Part shown: piece after piece, positions 33,010 to 44,849 of the stretch
Position numbering within the stretch: the first letter of the stretch is position 1
How the letters are laid out: every line of letters begins with the position of its first letter
Notes under the pieces: generated by a model
What the model was told of the DNA's origin: nothing
What the model saw: the letters and a program-made list of their open reading frames with translations, nothing else
Databases searched by the model: none
Assembly (NCBI RefSeq): GCF_040183065.1
Contig: NC_091119.1
Span: 64,590,392 to 64,654,391, forward strand
Length of the DNA stretch: 64,000 nucleotides
Reading direction: 5' to 3'
From: Periplaneta americana
Lineage: Eukaryota > Arthropoda > Insecta > Blattodea > Blattidae
Translations under genes and position numbers: made by a program

Positions 33010-35335
33010 AAATGAAATTTTTCTTTATAGTTTTTCGGAATTTCAACCAGTTGAACGCAATTGCCTAAAAACGGATTCATCATCTTTTGTGATAGTGGTA
33101 ATTGTTTTGAGTTTCTTCCAGAATATACTCAAAAAGTTGTTGATTAGAATTGTAGAAACTTGGTTGCATGTCCACAAAGGTACAGTATTTGCCTATCATA
33201 TGTAGCGAAATTTTCCATGAGCTCTTTAATACACTGGAATTAATCAAATATATTTTTGTCAAATGGTATTGGCCAGAAATCAAGTTTCTTTGTAAACCCG
33301 GTAATTTTATCTCTGGCTGTTATAATGTTAACATCTTGGCCTTGCAAACTATTATTCAAAACAATTCAAAACGTGTTCAGTCCATTTTTATGAAATGATT
33401 TGACTAATAGCTTTTTACCCACCGATCTGTGGACTGAGCTTGTTTTCAAGTGATATACACAATAACACAAACTTTTAGACAAGGATTGGTGTTGTTTTGG
33501 AAGAAAAGAAGCTTAAAATATGATAGAAATCTTAAAAAAATAAAATAAAGAAAAATCATAATATATGTACAAATAATAAAAATGGACTGAGTGAGTTTTG
33601 GGATCACATTCTTCAATTGGTCAAGCCCTTGAGATTTCTTCTCCTCTTTCAACCACTGTCCTTTCTTTTGTTTCTTTGTTTCTTCTACTTGCTTAACCAA
33701 AGCAGAAGCGAAAATGATAATTGAAAGGGTTTGAGATTCAATGGCAAGATAGAGTATTAACTATATAAATAACCCTACAGTGTAAATAAAAGAATGTTAC
33801 TGATAATTAAGAATTTATATTTCAAAAAATCAAACGTATTCAACTATTGTGGTTCATAATTTAAGTAAAACCTTTTGGCATCCTTCACCCCCACATATGT
33901 TTCCTCCGTAATAATGTCATTTTAATGGAAATATACAGATCGCAAACATTTTTTCTTGTTTGCCATGCTTATTTTGAGGTTTGGCTATGAAAGTTCGTAT
34001 AAAAGACCCTTAAATTGGAATCAGTAAGTTAATATGCGATTTTCAATGTTATTTACCCTTTCTGAGTTGAGAATGGTGGATACATATCAATTAGGGTCGT
34101 CTTAACAATCCTGAAGAGACTGATCAAATAATGCTGTTTATGTACATTATTTTTCTCCAAGAATAAGAGTAATGAAAGCAAAATGCCTTCTCTTTTTACT
34201 TCTTCAACTATTTCGTGAAATTTTGTCATGTGGTGGGAATTTATGTATGCATATATTTTAAAACGGAAGATACAGGGAAAGTTTATGATATATTTTAAAT
34301 ATGAATTTTTGGATTTCAAGCTAACTTTGTCTCGTGACTCTTAAGTTCAAACAATAATCAGTAAGGCTTTTGAGGAAATGCATGTGACGTGTAATGGAGG
34401 TATAGGTTTACATATCTCCACTGCCAAAGAAATGAAACTGCATGATATAATGCTTAATGTTAACACATGTCTTTCTTAGTTTGTATAGCTATTTTGAACC
34501 AATGAAGGAACAATTTTTATATACTTCTTAAATATAGGCTTATCCTTATGAACTTAAAAATACAAGAATGACGTCATTATAACAGAAGAAAGTTTAATGG
34601 TTCAGGAGTGAGAATAGAAGTGAATATGCCAATTGAGGACTTAGTTACAATCAAAGCGTAAGTAGATTTAAGTTATTTTGAGAAATTGAAAGACAAAGTT
34701 TTAAATTTGAGTAACTGAACAATAAAAACTAGTGTGACGTTAAAAGTTACATAGATTGTTATTAACAATCGGATAAGGCAAGGATATATAGTTTTCTTAA
34801 CATACGCTGTTATTGCATGGAATGCACAAATATTATTTAAATACAAGTTTTGACTAATTTATTAGATGAACATGAATGCACTGTGATTGGAAAACAGGCT
34901 TGGATGATTCTTTGAATTAACATGATTATGATTCAGTTCAACGGTTTTATTTCCCTCATCACTTTTATGCAATGTTCTCGCACATGTCTCACTAGTAAGC
35001 GCCATTTTGTACTAATTACACTGTATTATCGCCATGCTCTCATGGTTAACATTTGGCAGGTCTTTGAGCAATCTCGTGCATAACATTCAGCAGGTCTTTA
35101 AAATTTAATTGTAGCCTATTATTGTTTTCAATTTCTTATGTCGCCACTCCAATCACTCGCCTCAGTTTCAATATTGCAACCAATAAGCTGCTTCCATTAT
35201 TAAATGACACCTACTTGTCTAATCCACGTGGACTAAAACCGAGGTTGCAATGTCTTGTGCTGAGGACGAACATTAAGGTATGTGATTAAAAATTATTATA
35301 AAGAGTTAAGAATGTCAATGTACTCGTATATGAAA
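33010..35335. other. Intergenic, nothing recognised
   Basis: AT-rich; the open frames in this stretch lack motifs. A GC-richer interval at 35150-35280 ends in a GTATG donor-like site and could be a 5' exon, but nothing supports that beyond composition. Confidence 0.35.
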
Positions 35336-35363
35336 TAATAATAATAATAATAATAATAATAGC
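35334..35363 (+). repeat. AAT microsatellite
   Basis: About nine ATA/AAT units. Confidence 0.9.
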
Positions 35364-35879
35364 CATTTAACAATAAAACAAACTAGTGCTTATTCTCATC
35401 GAGGAAGTAGACGTGACAACATGACGCCTAGAGTGAAACCTACAGAGCAACAATCGGTCGGCAAAATTATGTTTTAAAAGCACACCGCACGTTATTGTAT
35501 GAAGCCGACATGTTAAGCATGAGGCCACGGCGATAATAGCTGAGATATCGATTTTGTTCCGTGCATTAAGTGCATAGCACATGGCAACCATTTCTGTAAG
35601 CTCCTGATCTCTAGGAGTTGCATATGGAATTAAGAAGAAGTTTATCAGAGAGCAGAAGGTTTAAGGATTTTGAAAACGATGCTTATGCAATAACAGCTTG
35701 AGTAGACTTAGGCTGTTATTGTATCCAGGTCCTCAATTGAAGTCAGAAATAGAAGAAAGCCGCTGCCACCTTATGTGAAAGCGACAAAGTCATAAGGACA
35801 TTTTGCTAAAATGCACGATGCTAAGCTGAAAGTGAATGGTAAATTTTATGATCTGGAGTTTTGCTTAAAGAACGAATAG

Positions 35880-36842
35880 TACCCTGAATTTGGATTACAA
35901 TCAATGAAGGGAAGAACGAACTTGAACAGCAGACAGATTACAATGGAGAAAAGGTCAGTTTTGCTGAGGGAAGAATTAGTAAGTCAGTCGACTTTCGAGG
36001 ATAACCACATAAACCAAGGGAAAGAACAGGAAAGGTGGAAAAAAATCATCCCAACTGCAAGGACAGAACATCATATAGTCGAAGGTCACCACATGGCAAC
36101 AGGAGATAGTATCAGGTTAAGAACCTGCGTAATGACGAATAAGGAAATATAAACATGATGACTCGACATGGAGAGGAATGAACGACACAAGGAGCGTGGT
36201 AATGAGGAAGAAGATGGTTGGTGAATAAAAAAAATCGAGAAGTGAAAATAGGGGAGGTAGTGAGAGTAATAAGGGTGGGATTGAAGAGAGAAATTTAGAA
36301 GATTCAAATCCAGTGACTATTGGGGATATGGAAAATGTGAGAAACATGATAGTAAAAAAAAATGCGAGAAATTAACTCCAAAGTTAAGTAAGTTGATGGG
36401 ATAACGAGAAGTGGTGAAAAATATGTTGGAGGAATCGAGATATTATAGCGATACAGAAGACAAGCGAGTGAAGAAAGTGCAAGCCACGAAGAGGTTGAGG
36501 AGAGTGGTCAGTGAAGGAGGTAGAGATAAGTGCTGATCACGATCTGTTTTACTAAGGGAAGAGAAAAATATCTAGCGAATAGTATTTTTAGAGTAATGAG
36601 TGACCAATATTACTGAACTAGTAAAAGATCAAGAAAAGAGTAGTAGGAACTATCTAGTGGTACTGAATTAGATTAATATCAAGACATCAGAGTAATGAAG
36701 GTGTGAATAGTAGGAATTATTGATGGTGCACATAAGTTGTTGTAGTAAATAGCAAACTGAATAACAAATCAACTATATAAGTGAACTGGTGTAAACAGGT
36801 ATATGTGAACTAGTGAATAGATAATGAATAGCAAAAGAAAGG
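35880..36842 (+). other. Purine-rich asymmetric tract without a gene
   Basis: Nearly 1 kb in which the + strand is strongly enriched in A and G (for example GGGAAGAACGAACTTGAAC and repeated GAGGAAG / AGAGAA motifs). One 82-codon frame (35904-36152) is open, but I recognise nothing in it. It adjoins the 3' tail of a LINE on the other strand. Confidence 0.4.
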
Positions 36843-37335
36843 TTACTTACTTACTTACAAATGGCTTTTAAGGAACCCGAAGGTTCATTGCCGCCCTCAC
36901 ATAAGCCCGCCATTGGTCCCTATCCTGTGCAAGATTAATCCAGTCTCTATCATCATATCCCACCTCCCTCAAATCCATTTTAATATTATCTTCCCATCTA
37001 CGTCTCGGCCTCCCTAAAGGTCTTTTTCCCTCCGGTCTCCCAACTAACACTCTATATGCATTTCTGGATTCGCCCATAAGTGCTACATGCCCTGCCCATC
37101 TCAAACGTCTGGATTTAATGTTCCTAATTATGTCAGGTGAAGAATACAATGCGTGCAGTTCTGCGTTGTGTAACTTTCTCCATTCTCCTGTAACTTCATC
37201 CCGCTTAGCCCCAAATATTTTCCTAAGCACCTTATTCTCAAACACCCTTAACCTATGTTTCTCTCTCAGAGTGAGAGTCCAAGTTTCACAACCATACAGA
37301 AGAACCGGTAATATAAGGATAAGAAAGGTAGGATA
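36843..37335 (-). mobile_element. 5'-truncated LINE 3' end, open reading frame intact
   Basis: Minus-strand reading from about 37330 gives ILPVLLYGCETWTLTLREKH, then VFENKVLRKIFGAKRDEVTG, RRLRWAGHVALMG, GRPEGKRPLGRPRRRWEDNI and RDWINLAQDRDQWRAYVRAA, ending at a stop at 36868. This is the last ~150 residues of a non-LTR reverse transcriptase. The 3' UTR is very short (CGGGTTCCTTAAAAGCCATT) and the tail is (GTAA)n. The frame is unbroken, so the insertion is fairly recent. The element is familiar from cockroach and termite sequences. Confidence 0.9.
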
Positions 37336-37374
37336 AGAATTAAATAGACGGTGGTCTGAATAGTAAGAGGAGAG

Positions 37375-38221
37375 CAGTGGTGTAGCGTCAATGTAAGCTA
37401 AAAAGCTCAGCTTCCCCAGTTAATAATATTTCATAACAAACCTGCAGTTTATGAACAAAATTATTTATTAATTTTAATACAATTTATATTTACGCGTTAA
37501 ATATTGTGATGCGGCAGCTCAGGATGATTTATGATGCAGCAGTAAACATAAAGCCTGCACACACCAGCTTCCAATCCCCTCATTCTTCTGTGTAACCCAC
37601 CCCGCACATTTTCCATCTCTTTCTATCAAAACTACCCTGGTCGCAAGGCTCGCAAGAAGCTGGCTTTAACATTGAAAATAATTTAGTTTCCGAGTTATCC
37701 CTTTCGTGAGTTGTGTTTAGTTGAAGTTTTAGTGTGCATTGTGGCTGATATAATGAATAATGGGTGAAATAACTGTTGCTGACACTAATTCACTTGCATT
37801 TTTAGGGCAATTCCATTATCAAGACTTATGAACAAAAGTGTGATTTAAAAAAGAAACGACCGACCCCCTTGCTGTCAATGAAGGACACAACCAAGACAGA
37901 CGCATACTTACGTAATTACTAATACTGTATTTATTGACCGTTAATATTGTGATTTCTCTAAATATGACAGAGAGTGAGCTAGTGTTAAATTATAGGTATA
38001 CATGTCTATGTGTAAACCATGAACTCGTAATTTACTACGTACCATTCGAGGTGATGCCTTATTGGTGTTACTTACGAGGTTCCAACCAATCTTCGGACTG
38101 CTGACTTGACATTGACTACTATTTATTTTAAGACTACATTTTTTCAATACGTTATCTCATATGTACATGGAAGACAATTTGAGTTAGCTTCCCCTGCTGA
38201 AAATTTCATGCTACGCCACTG
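37375..38221. mobile_element. hAT-like non-autonomous element, 847 bp
   Basis: The left end is CAGTGGTGTAGCGTCAATGT; the right end read inward is CAGTGGCGTAGCATGAAATT. Both are followed by AGCTT-CCCC-containing sequence. CAGTGGCGTAGC is a common hAT terminus. The 8-bp flanks do not match well, so the TSD is not confirmed. No intact gene inside. Confidence 0.72.
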
Positions 38222-38357
38222 ATAGCTAGTGGGAATAGGGTAGGTATAATAAAGTGTATTGCAAAGAAGCGTTGTTTGTAATGATTGTTAATGGTGGCAC
38301 TGTATACATAAAAACATGAGGTCCACCATTACATGTAAGAAATGCTGTGACGAAATA

Positions 38358-39723
38358 CAGAGTGTTCCGCTTATAAGTATAACAAAAGAAATAGCTATAA
38401 CTTCTGAATTAATACAAGTATATAGTTGAAACCAACTGCTACAAAGAATGAAAACTGGGAATTTTTGTTACCTTATGTTCCATAAACCTCAACATGGCTT
38501 CCATTGGTGGCACGGGAAATATCCAACCGGTATTCAACCTCGACCCAAGTGTTATGAAGCATCTGTGGTGTAACATTGTTGACAGCAGCATAAATTCTTT
38601 CTTGTAAGTCTGCCAAATCACGTACTGGCGTCCTGTAGACCTGGTCCTTAACAAACCCCCACAGGAAAAAATCAGGTGGTGTTAGATCTGGTGATCTGGC
38701 AGGCCATGTGATGTACGGTGATCCTCTTCCGATCCATCTTGCAGGGAATTGTTCGTCTAAGAATGTGCGAACCATGTTGGCAAAGTGTGGTGGAGCCCCA
38801 TCTTGCTGGAAAATTGCTCCATCTGGGAGTTGTGGCACAGCATACAGTTGCAACATATCCAGGTACGTTTTTGCAGTGACTGTCTTTTCAGCAAAGAAAT
38901 AGGGACCAATGATTCTGTCACGCATGATCCCACACCAAACATTCCATTTAGGGGAATCCCGTTGGTGTTCAATTACGACACTTGGATTTTCCGACCCCCA
39001 GATGCGACAATTGTGTCGGTTTACTTTTCCACTGACGTGGAAGGTTGCCTCATCTGAGAAACAGACTCGAGTTAGAAATGTGTCGTCATCGTCCACTTTA
39101 TCCAACATTGTTTCTGCAAAGCGTTTTCGTTCCAGTTTATCATTCGGCGTAATCATCTGATGAAGTTGCAGCTTGTACGCTCGCAAACGCAATCTTTTAT
39201 GGAGCACTGTATGCACTGTTGTTGGTGGGATGTTCAACTGCACACTAGCCTGTCGAATGGATTTCCGCGGGCTTCTCTGAAATGCCTCGCGAATGCGTTC
39301 GACATTTTCGTCAGACACTTTACGCTTGGAATGTTTACCTGCATTAGACAACAAACTTCCTGTTTCTCTGAGCTGCCTATCCCATTTCATTATTGAGACG
39401 TACGTCGGTACAGCTTCCCTCGGTCTAAGATTGTACTGACGGCGAAACAAGCGCTGTACACGAATTATGGATCTATGTTCTGCTAATGACAGCACACAAA
39501 AGGCTTTCTGCTGTGGCGTCCACATGCTGACTGACTAAAGATACGATACGAATTCTCTTATTTAATGATCTGCGCATGCGTGAGTCTTCTAAAAATAAGT
39601 AACAACAATGGATTAAAACTTCCCAATTTCCTCTTTACAATGGTACCAATCTTAACCCATTTGCATGCATTGTTATGAAATTATAACTATTTCTTTTATT
39701 ATACTTATAAGCGGAACACGGTG
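38358..39723 (-). mobile_element. Mariner-type transposon, apparently complete
   Basis: TIRs of about 45 bp: left CAGAGTGTTCCGCTTATAAG, right read inward CACCGTGTTCCGCTTATAAG, continuing with TATAACAAAAGAAATAGCTA and its close partner. TA flanks both sides (38356-38357, 39724-39725). It is 1366 bp long and encodes one uninterrupted transposase on the minus strand. The ends are nearly identical, so this is the youngest-looking DNA transposon in the window and possibly still functional. Confidence 0.93.
38473..39525 (-). CDS. Mariner-type transposase, intact
   Basis: 350 codons from ATG at 39525 to a stop at 38473-38475, the normal length for a mariner transposase. It would bind the TIRs and catalyse cut-and-paste transposition. 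The N-terminal half holds two helix-turn-helix-like units (about residues 5-55, with LAEHRSIIRVQRLFRRQYN, and 70-115, with SIRQASVQLNIPPTTVHTVL). Catalytic residues appear to be Asp158 in CFSDEATFHVSG, Asp242 in IFQQDGAPPH and Asp285 in SPDLTPPDFFLWG. The spacing between the last two is 42 residues, longer than the 34 of classical mariner. No stop or frameshift. TIRs flank it on both sides. Confidence 0.94.
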   Translation of the reverse strand: MWTPQQKAFCVLSLAEHRSIIRVQRLFRRQYNLRPREAVPTYVSIMKWDRQLRETGSLLSNAGKHSKRKVSDENVERIREAFQRSPRKSIRQASVQLNIPPTTVHTVLHKRLRLRAYKLQLHQMITPNDKLERKRFAETMLDKVDDDDTFLTRVCFSDEATFHVSGKVNRHNCRIWGSENPSVVIEHQRDSPKWNVWCGIMRDRIIGPYFFAEKTVTAKTYLDMLQLYAVPQLPDGAIFQQDGAPPHFANMVRTFLDEQFPARWIGRGSPYITWPARSPDLTPPDFFLWGFVKDQVYRTPVRDLADLQERIYAAVNNVTPQMLHNTWVEVEYRLDISRATNGSHVEVYGT

Positions 39724-39764
39724 TATATATCATATTATACTCCTTAAATAATATGTACTAGTAC

Positions 39765-39842
39765 CAGTAGCGGCCGGTGATCGAAAATGATATTAATTAT
39801 TATTGTTATTATATTATTAATATCATTACTGTATTATTATTA

Positions 39843-39890
<48 letters not shown>

Positions 39891-41078
39891 GTTTATTATT
39901 ACTATATTAATAAAATAAAATTTCACTCACCAAATAAGCTGTTATGCTGTGAGTTTCAGTGTTTGTTTCAGTGTGAAGAAGCAACCTATATTGTGTTGAA
40001 ATTCCCCTTTCTTTCTTTTCTTTTTATTTTTTTCCTTTGACAGCAATAAACAAGGCCAAGGATTCTCTTCAAATATTACATCATCATCTCTATTTCAATT
40101 AATCAACTTATATTTGCCTTCAACAATTAACTTTCTTTTTTCTTTAATGTATCACATCACATTATATTGTACATGTTTATTATATTCAGGACCCTTGTGG
40201 TCACTCAAAATTCTTTGAGCTGATGTCTATAATTTAGAAATTTATTTATTGCACCACATTACCACTTAATTTATGTTGCCCATACCAGGATGCAATAGAA
40301 ACTCGCGTTTTAAGATTATCTGTCAGAAAAATTGTCGCGGATGTCGTAGGTATCTCGGTAGTCTCTCTCTTTATTTAAAACTTCCTTTCTTTTAGTATTA
40401 TTTCTTCTCGAAAAAGGACACTCTAACAATGAATTAACTGCACCAGCATTATTTCTCTCATTTGTTTCTGTTTATATTTTCCCGATATATATAAAAACAT
40501 TGGCCCAGATTCACTACTGTACTACGAAGTACAACACCCTTGCTTAAGTCATAAACCAAGACATAAGGGGAGAGAATAGAGTGGGTCTCTACCTGCCAAA
40601 GAGCTGGAATTTTGTTATTTATGGCCTATTTAGGAAGACAAGTCACCATTGCTATTCCCACCCCACTCTACCCTTGAGGCCGGCCCATGGATGGGAGAAG
40701 TGAAACCTGACCAGGCCACGAGCCCTGACGAATTGTGCCTCAGCTACAACGTTTTAAGCGCAAACTCAAAGCCCGCGAAAAGACAGGAAATGCATAAGCC
40801 AGACCCGGCACGAGCGATCCTGGCCTCAGGAACAGATTTTACTGCAAAACAGGTCCATGTACATCACAAGCCAGACCCAGGACGAGCAATCCTGGCCTCA
40901 GGAACAAATTTTACTGCAAAACAGGTCTATATACATCACAAAGTTTTCAAATGCTTCTACAGCGATATATGCTTCATTCAAATAACTAATACATTATATA
41001 AAAATACAAAATTTGATTTCAGTTAAGCCAAGTGACTGAGGCCGGGCCTCACTTGCCTTAGTCAATCAGCCGCCACTG
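39765..41078. mobile_element. hAT-like element with near-perfect 8-bp TSD
   Basis: The left terminus CAGTAGCGGCCGGTGATC and the right terminus read inward CAGTGGCGGCTGATTGAC match over the first 11 bp with one change. The flanks are ACTAGTAC (39757-39764) and ACTAGCAC (41079-41086), 7 of 8 identical. This supports a hAT-superfamily insertion. It contains a TTA microsatellite (39837-39892) and a 72-bp tandem repeat and encodes no recognisable transposase. It lies 41 bp from the intact mariner element. Confidence 0.8.
40797..40940 (+). repeat. Two-copy 72-bp tandem repeat within an open frame
   Basis: Two direct copies of 72 bp (AAGCCAGACCC...CATCAC), differing at about eight positions. The length is a multiple of three, so a 125-codon frame (40649-41026) reads through both, giving two 24-residue units with RAILASGT and FTAKQV. 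Whether it is translated is unknown. Confidence 0.85.
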
Positions 41079-41867
41079 ACTAGCACTAGAAAAGGCACTT
41101 TTTTTTTAAGTAGAATGACCCATTAATACTTTGTTTGGAAATTCAACCCGCTTTAACCATCTCTGGCTTTGATACGAGTTATCACTTTCAGTGCACTTTC
41201 ACTACTAGACAGCAGCTGTATTTCAATCCTGTCACTGGAAGAGCTTGTAATGGCACTTAATGAAGAAAGGATGAATATACCCAAGTCAACATTCGGCAGC
41301 TTGTGAGAAGCATGTCTAGTAGATGCCAGGCAGTAATTCATGCTGATGGAGGCCACACGTGATACTAAGTCCATGTAGAGATCGTGAGGACTCATGATTG
41401 TTAGCATAAAGAAACAGATTTCTTCTCACTTTGTTTTGTGCAGTATCGAGTAAGATGATCATTGTTGACCACAACTTGGTTGTAAATGGCCATGAAAAGT
41501 AATTTGTTATAAAATATAGTGTCTGAAGTTCATGCTGTACTAAGGACAACATTCTACGTCTTGACTGTTCAATGAATAATTTAAAATCTTGTTCTGCTAA
41601 TTTTTTTGAGCAGTATATATCTTTCTTCCAAAAACCATCGATCTTCAATAAATGGTAGCAAAACTCTAATCTTGAGAAAAAAGTATCCAAGAAGAACCAG
41701 CGACTTAAAGCAAAGAGCTCTAGTAATTACATCACCACATTTCACTAATAGCATTAACCCATTAATACCCAGTGTATGATTAAAAATACGCGGTGGGAAA
41801 TATTTTTTCATACATTTTTCTTTGAATTTAATTTAACAATTTTTTTCATGTAGGCATTACATGGATA

Positions 41868-42112
41868 TATACCCAGATAGGTCGGCCTTATAGGCTTTGA
41901 GGTTAACAACTTTTGTCAGGTTTACTACGCTCCCATCTAGCTGTTTCCTGAGGAGTCACGTCATAATTCCCATTTGAATTGCATTAGGAACTGTACTACC
42001 ATCTCGTGTTCGTTTACAGTGGATGGGTGGCGTTCCTGGCGGTTGTTCTCTTCAAAGTGCTGCCGATTTTAACATAGCGATGAATTATCTGTTACATATA
42101 TGATCTAGGATG
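41868..42112 (-). repeat. Dispersed repeat within piggyBac, copy of 25797-26030
   Basis: Inverted relative to the copy at 25.8 kb, with shared blocks such as CCTGGCGGTTGTTCTCTTC and CTCGTGTTCGTTTACAG. It lies between the piggyBac left terminus and the transposase, and may be subterminal piggyBac sequence. Confidence 0.7.
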
Positions 42113-42547
42113 TGGGTTAAGATTCAGGCATTGTAGAATGCTCTGTTTTCGTTTCTCTTGTTGGTATGATGTTTCAAGTTTGGATCTTAAAGAAAAGAAA
42201 ACATTGATAGGAATGAAGGTAATTATTTTCAGTATAAATTATATTATGAATTATGAAACTAGTGCTAATATTACTTGTTAGATATTCATGAATATTTCAG
42301 GTCATTTGGCGTACATGTATCTTTGTATAGAAGCATAGCAATTTTAGTTTCTGCATATGGTATGATATATCATGCACTGAGCAGTAACGATATCAATTCA
42401 TGTATATTCTTATAGATGAATTTTCCTTCAAACTATAAGCCTAGAGCAGAGGCGTCCAAAAGTGGAGTTTTATCTGCAACCCCTGGAAAGGGGAGAAAGG
42501 TGTATACTACGTAATACTGACGTATTACCCCTTCAGCGCAGCGGTGA

Positions 42548-43782
42548 GTGAATAGGCTACTCGAGACAGTGGTGGCATTTAGCTTACTGTTGTTTATTAC
42601 TCATACAATTCGAGAAACTGTAAAATATGCCGTCATGAAAGGTTATCCAGATATCATAGTATCTATGGAAGACATATATCAATACCTTGGCATTTTGCTT
42701 TTGTCTGAATATCTCAAATTGTCTTCCCGAAGAATGTACTGGGAAATTAATCCTGATAGCCATAACAATCTAGTTTCAAACTGTATGACCAGAAACAAAT
42801 TTGAAACAATTCATCGTTTCCTTCATTTCAATGACAATAACACAATTGACAAAAATGATAAAATATACAGACTTAGACCTCTCTTCAATCGTCTAAATGA
42901 AATGTTCCAGAACGTGGTTCACATTGTTCCAAATTCATACAGTTGACGAAGCAATGGAATCATATTTTGGTCATCACGTATGAAGCAATTCATACGAGGG
43001 AAAACAGTCAGATTTGAGTATAAGCTTTGGTGCTTGATTACGTCTGCAGGGTACCTTATAAAGTTCGAACCATAGGTACACACAGTGGGAGTCGAACGAG
43101 CACCAAGAGTGACTCTAGAAAATGCTGTTACTGAGTTGCTTTATGTTGGATTGCTACCTGATGACAATTATTTTCACTTCCTTTGGGTTATTGGAAAAAT
43201 TTTGAGCAGTAAATATCATGTGCTTTGGAATATAAGAACTGATAGAATTGAAAAGACAGCTCTAAAGGATCTGAAAAAATCCTCTACATGGTACTTGCCA
43301 TGCCATCAGAGACACATCTGCACAATGGAATGACAAGTCACTATAGCAACTAATGCAACACCACCAGATGTAGTTTCTCTAGGCTCATTGTTCAACAACC
43401 GGAAGTTATAAAATGTATAATGCGTGTATGGGTGGTGTGGACTTGTTTGGCAAATTGAGAGGACTCTATCGACTTTGAATACGATCCAAGAAATGGTACT
43501 GGCCACTTATCAGATTCTGTATCAACTTGTAGATGCTGTACAGACAATATCAGAAGACAATATCTTTCCTAGAATTCACAAGACAAATTGTAACGTCATT
43601 GTTTGCAACACCACAGATGACCATTTCTAAGGCTGTAATACCTAAAGGGAGAAACCAAGTTCTCAATGAAATACTTTATGATAGACTCGATCACCTAGTT
43701 GTCTGTCAAAGCACTCAGCGGAGACGTGTCTACTGTGGGAAATGTGCAAAATTTACAAATGTAATGTTGATTTCATTCTGAT
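42548..43782 (+). pseudogene. piggyBac transposase pseudogene (DDE_Tnp_1_7)
   Basis: The first block (42548-42946) has YQYLGILLLSEYLKLSSRRM, MTRNKFETIHRFLHFND and KIYRLRPLFNRLNEMF, classic piggyBac motifs. Later blocks in shifting frames give RGKTVRFEYKLWCLITSAGY, AVTELLYVGLLPDDNYFHF and, near the end, QRRRVYCGKC from the cysteine-rich C-terminal zinc-binding region. Several stops and frameshifts (for example after 42946 and near 43332) inactivate it. Confidence 0.88.
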
Positions 43783-43936
43783 ACTTGTTTTATAAAATAT
43801 CATACAAAATGAAGAAAACCGAATAAGGTAATGTTGTTTAAGTACCTAAAATACTAATTAAACTGATTAGACATGGACATATTGTTCAAATATTGGTTCA
43901 AAATTCATTTCTTACATTGTGGAGTCTTATTAAGTA

Positions 43937-44547
43937 CTGGGTGTTCAGTTCAAAGTGTGTCATGGCTCGCTGTATGCAGTCATATGGCTAGTCGATGAGC
44001 CTAGAGAATTCAATCTTCCTACACTTCCGCAAAGGCGAATTACCTATGTGACAGAAAAGTTGCCTAGTAAGTACGGCATTCATTTTGAAGAGTACGTACC
44101 GATACGTACGGTAACGCTGGTAGTGTCAGGAATGTGAACTGTTTAGAAACACGTAGTCTACTGAGGTGAGTTTTTTTTAACTGTCGGGGATATGGGGAGA
44201 GAGTCAAAACGATTACTTACGTATTTGTTGACATTAACTTCGACGGTCAACATGGACACGGAGCATTTGATTTGTATTGTGGAATGTTGCCGTACGCAGC
44301 CGATGATAACAAATACCCTGCGTACGACTTGCTCGAGCAAAACACAGTTCGAAAGAGGTTATGATAGCACACAGACCGTACAGACCGCCATCTGTTGCTA
44401 CGACGTTCAAGTTATACCGTACACGTTCTCATGTTCAGATTGAACGCCTTAAATATAGGCAACTTCTCTGACATAAAAGCTGAAACTCGCTTCAAATCGT
44501 TGACTCACAACAGTGACGTCATGACACATTTTGAAATGAACACCCAG
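43937..44547. mobile_element. 611-bp MITE nested in piggyBac
   Basis: The termini CTGGGTGTTCAGTTCAAAGT and, read inward from the right, CTGGGTGTTCATTTCAAAAT match over about 30 bp. Both ends are flanked by TA (43935-43936, 44548-44549). No transposase. It is younger than the host piggyBac. Confidence 0.87.
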
Positions 44548-44849
44548 TATTTGTATAAAACCGACACTGTAACTGCCCAGCGTATGTTATATCATACAAG
44601 TCATATCTACTATACCAGAGGAGACAAAATTGTAATTTTTTTGTATTTGCACTCAGTAACGTGTAATAATAATTATATATTATAAAATTATATGATTATG
44701 AATTCCTTTTTTATCTGGGCATTAATGGGTTAAGACGTTTATATCTTAAGAAAAACCAAAGTGTCGTCTTAATTGACACATAGTGTAAATTGTTACATTC
44801 GGATATCTTTAATGACTTATTTATTTTATTTTTATTTTTTATTTACTAT

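Larger units (their letters stand above)
41758..44729 (+). mobile_element. piggyBac transposon with TTAA target sites
   Basis: The left terminus CCCATTAATACCCAG and right terminus read inward CCCATTAATGCCCAG match at 14 of 15 positions. TTAA flanks each (41754-41757, 44730-44733), the diagnostic piggyBac target. It encloses a degenerate piggyBac transposase (42548-43782). A 611-bp MITE (43937-44547) is nested inside; without it the element is 2.36 kb, a usual piggyBac size. Confidence 0.94.

Noticed and set aside
35334..35363. CRISPR-like or regulatory repeat array
   Set aside because: A simple trinucleotide microsatellite with no spacers; likewise 39837-39892, 45899-45968 and 48292-48349.
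38785..39396. Plus-strand ORFs over the mariner transposase
   Set aside because: Shadows of the intact minus-strand transposase, which has clear catalytic motifs.
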